DNA of 64,000 nt, taken from positions 62,001 through 126,000 of the forward strand of contig NZ_FOYH01000010.1 of NCBI RefSeq assembly GCF_900116015.1, in the 5' to 3' direction. A model generated the notes under the pieces. The model searched no databases and had not been told where the DNA came from. It worked only from the letters and a program-made list of their open reading frames with translations. This document shows positions 57,263 to 64,000 of the stretch, piece by piece. The position numbers were made by a program, and so were the translations under genes. The DNA comes from Enterobacter sp. kpr-6 (GTDB lineage Bacteria; Pseudomonadota; Gammaproteobacteria; Enterobacterales; Enterobacteriaceae). The first letter of the stretch is position 1. Each line of letters begins with the position of its first letter.

Positions 57263-57811
57263 ATGAGCAAGCAACACGCCGCACAAGTCCCTGTTGAACC
57301 GGTTGTACTGGGAAAAATGGGTTCTTCCTACGGTATTCGTGGTTGGCTCAGAGTGTTTTCTTCCACTGAAGACGCCGAAAGCATTTTTGACTATCAGCCC
57401 TGGTTTATTCAAAGGGCGGGTAAGTGGGAGCAGGTACAGCTTGAAAGCTGGAAGCACCACAATCAGGATCTGATCATCAAGCTGAAAGGCGTTGACGATC
57501 GTGATAGCGCGAATCTACTCACTAATTGCGAAATTATGGTAGATACGTCACAACTGCCAGTTCTGACGGACGGGGATTACTACTGGAAAGACCTTATCGG
57601 TTGCCAGGTCGTCACCACCGAAGGATATGGTCTGGGTAAAGTCATCGATATGATGGAAACCGGATCAAATGACGTTCTCGTCATCAAGGCAAACCTGAAA
57701 GATGCGTTTGGTATCAAGGAGCGGCTGGTTCCGTTCCTCGATGGGCAGGTTATCAAGAATGTCGATCTCACTACCCGTACGATCGAGGTAGAGTGGGATC
57801 CTGGTTTTTAA
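57263..57811 (+). CDS. rimM: Ribosome maturation factor RimM
   Basis: 182 residues, same as E. coli. It binds S19 and helps mature the 30S head. N-terminal RimM barrel ([20 protein letters not shown]) and C-terminal PRC-barrel ([13 protein letters not shown]). ATG 57263 corresponds to the conserved MSKQ start. Confidence 0.96.
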   Translation: MSKQHAAQVPVEPVVLGKMGSSYGIRGWLRVFSSTEDAESIFDYQPWFIQRAGKWEQVQLESWKHHNQDLIIKLKGVDDRDSANLLTNCEIMVDTSQLPVLTDGDYYWKDLIGCQVVTTEGYGLGKVIDMMETGSNDVLVIKANLKDAFGIKERLVPFLDGQVIKNVDLTTRTIEVEWDPGF

Positions 57812-57855
57812 AACCTCCGGATAAACAGTAAGAGACGGAGCTAAGGGGATTGGCT

Positions 57856-58596
57856 GTGTTTATTGGTATTGTTAGCCTGTTTCCTGAAATGTTCCGCGCA
57901 ATTACTGATTACGGGGTAACTGGCCGGGCAGTTAAAAATGGCCTGCTGAGCATCCAGAGCTGGAGTCCTCGTGACTTTGCTCATGACCGGCACCGTACCG
58001 TGGACGAACGTCCTTACGGCGGCGGACCGGGGATGCTAATGATGGTTCAACCCTTGCGGGATGCCATCCACGCAGCGAAAGCCGCGGCGGGTGAGGGCGC
58101 AAAGGTGATTTATCTGTCACCTCAGGGACGCAAGCTTGATCAAGCGGGCGTGAGCGAGCTGGCAACGCATCAGAAGTTAATTCTGGTGTGTGGTCGCTAC
58201 GAAGGGATAGATGAGCGCGTGATCCAAACCGAAATTGACGAAGAATGGTCAATCGGCGATTACGTTCTCAGTGGTGGTGAGTTACCGGCAATGACGCTGA
58301 TTGACTCAGTTTCCCGGTTTATTCCGGGGGTACTGGGCCACGAGGCTTCGGCAACGGAAGATTCTTTTGCTGATGGATTGCTGGACTGCCCACACTATAC
58401 CCGACCTGAAGTGTTAGAAGGTCTGGAAGTACCGCCAGTATTGCTGTCGGGAAACCATGCCGAGATACATCGCTGGCGTCTGAAGCAGTCGCTGGGCCGC
58501 ACCTGGCTTAGAAGACCTGAACTTCTGGAAAACCTGGCTCTGACTGAAGAGCAAGCAAAGTTGCTGGCGGAGTTCAAAAGAGAACACGCGCAATAG
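57856..58596 (+). CDS. trmD: tRNA (guanosine-37-N1) methyltransferase TrmD, slightly shortened
   Basis: 246 residues from GTG 57856 (AAGGGG upstream). SPOUT-fold enzyme making m1G37, which prevents +1 frameshifting. The trefoil-knot residues [22 protein letters not shown] and [12 protein letters not shown] are intact. The frame ends at TAG 58594-58596, but the following codons read QHKHDGQA then TAA, matching the E. coli C-terminus QHKHDGMA. A C-to-T change has removed about nine tail residues that are not part of the active site. Confidence 0.95.
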   Translation: MFIGIVSLFPEMFRAITDYGVTGRAVKNGLLSIQSWSPRDFAHDRHRTVDERPYGGGPGMLMMVQPLRDAIHAAKAAAGEGAKVIYLSPQGRKLDQAGVSELATHQKLILVCGRYEGIDERVIQTEIDEEWSIGDYVLSGGELPAMTLIDSVSRFIPGVLGHEASATEDSFADGLLDCPHYTRPEVLEGLEVPPVLLSGNHAEIHRWRLKQSLGRTWLRRPELLENLALTEEQAKLLAEFKREHAQ

Positions 58597-58660
58597 CAAC
58601 ATAAACATGATGGGCAGGCGTAAGCCCCCAAATATCAGTTTACCCAGGATAAGAGATTAA

Positions 58661-59011
<351 letters not shown>

Positions 59012-59036
59012 GATATCGCTTTCGCGACATCCTGTG

Positions 59037-59070
59037 AAAAAGGGCTGGCCTGTGGGTCGGCCCTTTTTTT
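59037..59070 (+). terminator. Terminator of the rpsP operon
   Basis: AAGGGCTGGCC-TGTG-GGTCGGCCCTT followed by T7. Confidence 0.9.
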
Positions 59071-59156
59071 ATCTTCTCTGTGTTCAAAAATGCCCTTAAC
59101 GTTAACCCTACAGACATAAATCATTTACAATGACGCCTCGTATCCGGAGGGGCCGT

Positions 59157-59555
59157 GTGAATCGCGCATTTCATCAATCGACAGTAAAACGCAAAGCGGC
59201 ATGGCTCGCCCTGTTCGCTATTTTGCTGATCGTGATTGCGCCGCTTATCTCCGTTAGCCTGCAAAAAGATCCCATGAGCGCGATGCCCGGCATGCATCAC
59301 GACATGATGACAATGTCTGAACATCATGGCGATGCGCCCGTAGTGATGCCTGTCGATCACGCTGAAGCCTGTGGCTACTGCGTCCTGCTGGCGCATGTGC
59401 CGGGCGTGATCCTGCTGGTCACGCTGTTGCTCTGCGGCAGAGTGCTGCGTACACCGGTACGCTTTCTACCGCCTGCTGTCCGCTACTGGCATTTTGTCCC
59501 CTGGCTCTACCCTCAAACCCGCGCGCCACCGCGCTTGTCTGCTTTTCCCCTTTAA
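59157..59555 (+). CDS. DUF2946 family His/Met-rich membrane protein
   Basis: 132 residues from GTG 59157 with CGGAGGGG upstream. One N-terminal transmembrane helix (about 12-32) is followed by a Met/His-rich loop (MPGMHHDMMTMSEHHGD), an A-C-G-Y-C motif and a second helix (about 78-95). The DUF2946 family often stands next to copper-linked genes. Copper or other metal binding is an inference from the residues. A PepSY protein follows 56 bases later. Confidence 0.8.
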   Translation: MNRAFHQSTVKRKAAWLALFAILLIVIAPLISVSLQKDPMSAMPGMHHDMMTMSEHHGDAPVVMPVDHAEACGYCVLLAHVPGVILLVTLLLCGRVLRTPVRFLPPAVRYWHFVPWLYPQTRAPPRLSAFPL

Positions 59556-59611
59556 AAAGAAACCGTGCGCCCAGGCGTACCGATCACGTTTTACCTGTGA
59601 AAAGGAAAAGT

Positions 59612-60973
59612 ATGACTTCCACTCCTTCACACGCGGCATGGCTGAACCTGCTGCGTCGCCTGCATTTCTATATTGGTCTGTTTGTCGGGCCCTTTATCTT
59701 CGTTGCGGCCCTGACCGGGACGCTGTACGTGGCAACGCCACAGCTCGAAAACATGCTCTATCATGACGCGCTTCATGGTGCATCCACGGGTGAGCGCCAG
59801 CCGCTGGCCGAACAGGTCGCGGTGGCGGAACAGGTGACAGGCGGGCATTTGCGCCTGCACGCTGTACGACCGGGCCTTGAACAGGGAGAAACCACGCGCG
59901 TAATGTTTGCCGACCCGTCGCTCATTGCATCGGAGAATCGCGCTATTTTTATCGATCCGGTGACGCTTGCGGTAAAAGGCGATATGACAGTGTATGGCAC
60001 CAGCGGTATTTTGCCGTTTCGACAGGTGATTGATTACGCCCACCGTTCGCTGCTGCTCGGCGATCCGGGCCGACTGTACAGCGAGCTGGCGGCATCATGG
60101 ATGTGGGTGGCGGCACTCGGCGGGATCGTGCTGTGGTTTTTCACCCGCCCCCGACGCCGTATCAACAACCGTTTCCAGAACACCCGCCGGGTGCATGTCA
60201 CTCTCGGCTGGATCCTGCTGGCAGGCATGCTGTTGTTCTCTGCTACCGGTCTGACCTGGTCGCAGTGGGCGGGCGGTAATGTCGATAAAATGCGCGCGGC
60301 GTTTGGCTGGATGACGCCGCAGGTGAATACGCAACTGCGGGGTGAGGCACCCGCGGTCGATCCGCATGCGGAACATCACGGTCACCATGCGGATATGGCG
60401 ATGCCCGCCAGCGATGATGATGTGGTGCGCTTCGATGAAGTGCTGATGGCAGCGCAAATGGCAGGCATTAACGCGACGAAACTGGAGATCCGCCCGCCGC
60501 GCGATGCGAACAGCGCATGGACAGTAACGGAAATCGATCGGGCGTGGCCGACGCAGGTGGATGCGGTAGCGGTCGATCCTGCCACCATGTCCGTTACCGA
60601 TCGAACGCGCTTTGAGGATTTCCCGCTTATGGCAAAACTCACTCGCTGGGGCGTGGACTTCCATATGGGCGTTCTGTTCGGCCTGCCCAATCAGCTACTG
60701 CTGATCGCCTTTGGTCTGGCGCTGTGCGTAATGATCGTGATGGGCTATCGCATGTGGTGGATGCGTCGTCCCGCGCAGGCGAGTGCCAGCCCGGTTCATA
60801 CGCTGGTGCAGACCTGGCTGGCGTTGCCCGTGGCGGGACGCGTGCTGGTGAGCGTCGTGGCACTGTTGCTCGCGCTTGCCTTGCCAGTGCTGGGAGTGAG
60901 CCTTGTCCCGTTTTTAGTCGTGGATGTGATCCGCTGGCGTAAAGCCAGCCGCAGGGTTCAGGCGCTGAGTTAA
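59612..60973 (+). CDS. PepSY-associated transmembrane protein
   Basis: 453 residues with four or five transmembrane helices (about 18-42, 155-178, 198-220, 360-385, 405-435) and two PepSY-like periplasmic parts. The loop HAEHHGHHADMAM (about 258-270) is His/Met-rich. Family members such as PiuB/FoxB reduce ferric siderophores; a metal-reductase role is inferred. ATG 59612 has AAGGAAAA upstream. Its stop overlaps that of the convergent dgcN by 3 bases. Confidence 0.82.
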   Translation: MTSTPSHAAWLNLLRRLHFYIGLFVGPFIFVAALTGTLYVATPQLENMLYHDALHGASTGERQPLAEQVAVAEQVTGGHLRLHAVRPGLEQGETTRVMFADPSLIASENRAIFIDPVTLAVKGDMTVYGTSGILPFRQVIDYAHRSLLLGDPGRLYSELAASWMWVAALGGIVLWFFTRPRRRINNRFQNTRRVHVTLGWILLAGMLLFSATGLTWSQWAGGNVDKMRAAFGWMTPQVNTQLRGEAPAVDPHAEHHGHHADMAMPASDDDVVRFDEVLMAAQMAGINATKLEIRPPRDANSAWTVTEIDRAWPTQVDAVAVDPATMSVTDRTRFEDFPLMAKLTRWGVDFHMGVLFGLPNQLLLIAFGLALCVMIVMGYRMWWMRRPAQASASPVHTLVQTWLALPVAGRVLVSVVALLLALALPVLGVSLVPFLVVDVIRWRKASRRVQALS

Positions 60974-61905
60974 AGCGTGCGGGAATGACGCTGTTTTGCC
61001 TGGTACATGTTTTTGTCCGCAAGCTCCAGCAGGCTTTCGGTCATATCATGTTCCCAGGTCAGAGCGTAGCCAATGCTGAGCGTCATGCTGGCTGTACTGC
61101 CGTTGTGCAGATTAATGGGGCGAAAGAATTGTTGTGAAAGCGCCGCTGAAATGCGCTGCACTTCATATTCTGACGCCACATTTGACAGGATCATGGCAAA
61201 TTCGTCCCCGCCCAGGCGGTAGGCCAGATGGTGCTTACCGCCAAACTCCGTGAGTCGTTTCGCCACTTCTATTAGCACGCAATCCCCGACCGCATGTCCC
61301 CAGGTATCGTTGATGTACTTGAAGTTGTCGCCATCCAGAAACAGCAGTGCTGAACAGGCGCGTGAGGTGTCATCCTGCATTAATGTGGTAATGGCGTGGC
61401 GGAATGCCGCACGGTTTGCCAGTCCGGTTAACGGATCGTGTAACGCAGTGCGAAGGAGCTGAGCGTTTTTAGCCTGCAGACTTAATTGCCACTCTTCCAT
61501 TTCGTCCATCAGGCTGTTGAAATCCTGCGCGAAGTGGTGAAATTCCTCAATTCGCTCGTCAGCTACCCGGCGGGAAAAGTTTCGGTGCGTCCGCACGTCA
61601 TAAACCACGTCAGTGATATTTTGTAGCGCCTGAATAATACCGTTATGCAAATAACGGCTGATTATCAGCGCGACGCAGGAAGCCAGCAGAATACAGCCCG
61701 TCAGGACACCCAGGGAAAGTAAAATATAATGGCTGATGAAACTGTCGTGAGCCGTGAGAGGAATATCAGGGCCATACTGTTTTAACGTCAACACCAGGGT
61801 AACGGCCAGCAGCAGCCAGATCAGCGTCATGGTAATGATGACGCTGATAATACTGATGCGCCGTAATGTGCGCCTGAACGACGGGCGTGAAATTTCCGTA
61901 TTCAT
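60970..61905 (-). CDS. dgcN: Diguanylate cyclase DgcN (YfiN) lacking its periplasmic domain
   Basis: 311 residues against 408 in E. coli DgcN. Similarity is high from end to end except for an in-frame gap. TM1 (about 17-41) ends LTLKQY and is followed after five residues by LTAHDSFISHY and TM2 (60-82); the E. coli protein has about 97 residues of periplasmic CHASE8/PAS-like sensor there. The HAMP (about 84-138) and GGDEF domain (232-236) are intact, so it should still make cyclic di-GMP. No RxxD inhibitory site is seen. ATG 61905 is chosen because GGGG lies 8 bases upstream; ATG 61911 is too close. yfiR and yfiB, its usual operon partners, are absent. Confidence 0.88.
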   Translation of the reverse strand: MNTEISRPSFRRTLRRISIISVIITMTLIWLLLAVTLVLTLKQYGPDIPLTAHDSFISHYILLSLGVLTGCILLASCVALIISRYLHNGIIQALQNITDVVYDVRTHRNFSRRVADERIEEFHHFAQDFNSLMDEMEEWQLSLQAKNAQLLRTALHDPLTGLANRAAFRHAITTLMQDDTSRACSALLFLDGDNFKYINDTWGHAVGDCVLIEVAKRLTEFGGKHHLAYRLGGDEFAMILSNVASEYEVQRISAALSQQFFRPINLHNGSTASMTLSIGYALTWEHDMTESLLELADKNMYQAKQRHSRTL

Positions 61906-61967
61906 TTTCATTTCCCCGCAACGACTTCCATTACTGCTACGCGGCTAAAAACGCTGTCATTAGCATC

Positions 61968-61990
61968 TGGCAGAGACCATAGCTCTGCCA
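61968..61990. other. Hairpin between dgcN and yfiL
   Basis: TGGCAGAG-N7-CTCTGCCA, an 8-bp perfect stem in the 150-base gap. No T tract, so a terminator role is uncertain. No remnant of yfiR is seen here. Confidence 0.4.
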
Positions 61991-62056
61991 GGGGAATTAT
62001 AGATAGATTGAGTAAATTCTTATCAAGCCTTATTCACAGATTCGGTATTCCGGGAA

Positions 62057-62431
62057 TTAATTCAGTAACGATTCCCGGGTGCCTTCATCCATGCCTTTCT
62101 GCCAGCTCTGGCGAAGCTGGCTGGCGTTTTGCTGAGTATCGCAGCCAGCGGGGTAGATTTTCCCGGCGCGGCCCCAGGCGTAGAGAAGATCATCTTTGCA
62201 GATCTTCTTTAAACCATCGTTATAGCCTTCCAGATAGCGCGGTCTGTCGACGTCGGTATCATTAAAATCCAGCGCCAGCGTCTCATTGGCTTTAACGATC
62301 GCGCCGGACATCGCATCTTCTTTACCCGCGCTGTACCAGTCGGTTCCGCTCCATTCTGGCGCATGCGTGTAGGGATCGACGGAACAGCCCGTCAGAAAAA
62401 TAGCCAGCAGCGCAAAATATCCTGTTCTCAT
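62057..62431 (-). CDS. yfiL: DUF2799 lipoprotein YfiL
   Basis: 124 residues with lipobox LTGC (Cys16) and a DUF2799 domain (STDWY-like WSGTDWYSAGKEDAMSG, then YLEGYNDGLKKIC). Matches E. coli YfiL in this position. Function unknown. Confidence 0.88.
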   Translation of the reverse strand: MRTGYFALLAIFLTGCSVDPYTHAPEWSGTDWYSAGKEDAMSGAIVKANETLALDFNDTDVDRPRYLEGYNDGLKKICKDDLLYAWGRAGKIYPAGCDTQQNASQLRQSWQKGMDEGTRESLLN

Positions 62432-62486
62432 TATGACCCTCCTGAAATTTATTTAAGCGTAGCCTGGTTAAACACTTAGCGGTAAC

Positions 62487-62580
62487 TGTATATTTATGTT
62501 TACGCGTAAACGGCGAATTATTTGGCTAAAAATGGCTTGTGTAAAGTAAAATGTACGAAATCTGGATTGAAATGTTTACC
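62487..62580 (+). promoter_or_regulatory. Three TyrR boxes upstream of aroF
   Basis: TGTATA-N6-TTTACG (62487-62504), TGTAAA-N6-TGTACG (62540-62557) and TGGATT-N6-TTTACC (62563-62580) fit the TyrR consensus TGTAAA-N6-TTTACA. E. coli aroF-tyrA is repressed by TyrR with tyrosine through three boxes arranged alike. Confidence 0.85.
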
Positions 62581-62648
62581 AGTTATGATATCGTTACGAC
62601 ATCCTCACAGAGGAACCTATCGCAAACGAGCTATACAGGATCGCTATC

Positions 62649-63719
62649 ATGCAAAAAGACGCGCTGAATAATGTACACATTGCCGACGAACACGTTTTGT
62701 TAACCCCTGAGCAACTGAAAGCGGAATTCCCGCTGTCAGCGGAACAGGAGGCGCAAATTGAACAGTCCCGCCAGACGATTTCTGAAATCATTGCCGGACG
62801 CGATCCGCGCCTGCTGGTGGTATGCGGTCCGTGCTCGATTCACGATCCTGAAGCGGCAATTGAATATGCTCATCGTTTTAAAGCCCTTGCCGGGGAGGTC
62901 AGCGATAGCCTCTATCTCGTCATGCGCGTCTATTTTGAAAAACCCCGCACCACCGTAGGCTGGAAGGGGCTGATTAACGATCCACATATGGATGGTTCTT
63001 TTGATGTGGAAGCGGGCCTGAAAATTGCGCGTAACCTGCTGGTGGAACTGGTCAGCATGGGCCTGCCGCTGGCGACAGAAGCGCTGGATCCTAACAGCCC
63101 GCAGTACCTCGGCGATCTCTTTAGCTGGTCGGCCATCGGCGCACGGACCACGGAATCGCAGACCCACCGTGAAATGGCGTCGGGTCTCTCCATGCCGGTC
63201 GGATTTAAAAACGGCACCGACGGCAGCCTGGCGACGGCGATCAATGCGATGCGCGCCGCAGCAATGCCGCACCGTTTTGTTGGTATTAACCAGGCCGGGC
63301 AGGTTTGCCTCCTGCAGACGCAGGGCAACCCGGACGGGCATGTGATCCTGCGCGGCGGTAAAGCGCCGAACTACAGCCCGGCTGACGTGGCCCAGTGTGA
63401 AAAAGAGATGGAGCAGGCGGGACTGAAACCATCACTGATGATAGATTGCAGCCATGGTAACTCAAATAAAGATTACCGCCGCCAGCCTGCCGTGGCTGAA
63501 TCCGTCGTCGCCCAAATCAAAGATGGTAACCGCTCGATTACCGGTCTGATGATTGAAAGCCATCTGCATGAAGGTAATCAGTCCTCAGAACAACCGCGTA
63601 GCGAAATGAAGTACGGGGTTTCCGTGACCGATGCGTGTATCAGTTGGGAAGCGACCGAGGCGTTGCTGCGTGAGATCGATTCAGACCTGCGCACGCATCT
63701 GGCGGCGCGTCTCGCTTAA
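62649..63719 (+). CDS. aroF: DAHP synthase, tyrosine-sensitive
   Basis: 356 residues, same as E. coli AroF. It condenses phosphoenolpyruvate with erythrose 4-phosphate, the first step of aromatic amino acid synthesis, and is feedback-inhibited by tyrosine. Family motifs are intact (LLVVCGPCSIHD, VGFKNGTDGS, MIDCSHGNSNKD). Forms an operon with tyrA, nine bases downstream. Confidence 0.97.
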   Translation: MQKDALNNVHIADEHVLLTPEQLKAEFPLSAEQEAQIEQSRQTISEIIAGRDPRLLVVCGPCSIHDPEAAIEYAHRFKALAGEVSDSLYLVMRVYFEKPRTTVGWKGLINDPHMDGSFDVEAGLKIARNLLVELVSMGLPLATEALDPNSPQYLGDLFSWSAIGARTTESQTHREMASGLSMPVGFKNGTDGSLATAINAMRAAAMPHRFVGINQAGQVCLLQTQGNPDGHVILRGGKAPNYSPADVAQCEKEMEQAGLKPSLMIDCSHGNSNKDYRRQPAVAESVVAQIKDGNRSITGLMIESHLHEGNQSSEQPRSEMKYGVSVTDACISWEATEALLREIDSDLRTHLAARLA

Positions 63720-63728
63720 GAGGTTGTT

Positions 63729-64000
63729 ATGGTTGCAGAATTGACCGCATTACGCGATCAAATTGATGAAGTGGATAAGGCGCTGCTGGACTTACTGGCG
63801 CGGCGTCTTGAACTGGTCGCCGAAGTGGGCGAAGTAAAAAGCAAATACGGTTTACCGATTTACGTGCCTGAGCGCGAGGCGTCAATGCTGGCCTCGCGCC
63901 GTAAAGAGGCGCAGGCGCTGGGCGTGCCGCCGGATCTGATTGAAGACGTGCTGCGCCGGGTGATGCGGGAATCCTACTCCAGCGAAAACGATAAAGGCTT
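63729..64000 (+). CDS. tyrA: Chorismate mutase/prephenate dehydrogenase, partial
   Basis: The first 90 codons of TyrA, cut by the window end. They encode the AroQ-type chorismate mutase domain ([20 protein letters not shown], then [16 protein letters not shown]). The dehydrogenase part lies outside. Confidence 0.96.
   Translation, partial: MVAELTALRDQIDEVDKALLDLLARRLELVAEVGEVKSKYGLPIYVPEREASMLASRRKEAQALGVPPDLIEDVLRRVMRESYSSENDKG

Overview
The window is chromosomal DNA from a member of the Enterobacteriaceae. Gene order and protein sequences fit the Enterobacter/Lelliottia/Leclercia side of the family; I cannot fix the species. The core block from smpB to tyrA follows the E. coli/Salmonella order (smpB, ratA-ratB, bamE, recN, nadK, grpE, corB, ypjD, ffh, rpsP-rimM-trmD-rplS, dgcN, yfiL, aroF-tyrA). 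The tmRNA gene ssrA carries the usual ANDENYALAA tag.

Layout. (1) 1-2776: the end of a genomic island. It holds an IS3-family element cut by the window edge, a GNAT acetyltransferase and a P4-type integrase killed by one in-frame stop codon. (2) 2777-29622: a P2-family prophage of the 186/Fels-2 type in the 3' end of ssrA, bounded by a 35-bp perfect direct repeat. Leftward it carries a lysogeny operon (CI-type repressor, integrase, RES-domain protein). Rightward it carries early and replication genes (cox/apl, cII, fil, DUF5347, DUF2732, TraR/DksA-like, Dam-like methylase, gpA). An SOS-controlled small gene and a probable cos site follow. Next come a type II restriction-modification pair (C5 methyltransferase and NotI-like endonuclease) and the late genes Q, P, O, N, M, L, X, lysis, R, 'S, FI, FII, E/E', T, U, D and ogr. 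The baseplate and tail-fibre block (V, W, J, I, H, G) is missing, so the prophage should not form infectious particles, yet its defence-like cargo looks intact. (3) 29581-29943: ssrA. (4) 29944-47580: a BapA-type giant adhesin with its type I secretion system (bapA, bapB, bapC, bapD), preceded by a 574-base AT-rich leader full of palindromes. The adhesin gene has a single-base frameshift near its start. (5) 47581-59011: conserved housekeeping genes. (6) 59012-64000: a His/Met-rich DUF2946 protein and a PepSY membrane protein sit where yfiB would be expected. They are followed by a dgcN gene that has lost its periplasmic sensor domain and its partners yfiR and yfiB, then yfiL, aroF with three TyrR boxes, and the start of tyrA.

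How the parts relate. The ssrA-bapABCD neighbourhood with a P2-like prophage in ssrA parallels Salmonella (Fels-2, bapABCD). The prophage's most interesting content is a possible NAD-cleaving RES effector placed to be expressed in lysogeny, and a NotI-family restriction system between cos and Q. On the host side, two biofilm genes are altered: the adhesin is frameshifted, and the diguanylate cyclase DgcN is cut free of its periplasmic control.
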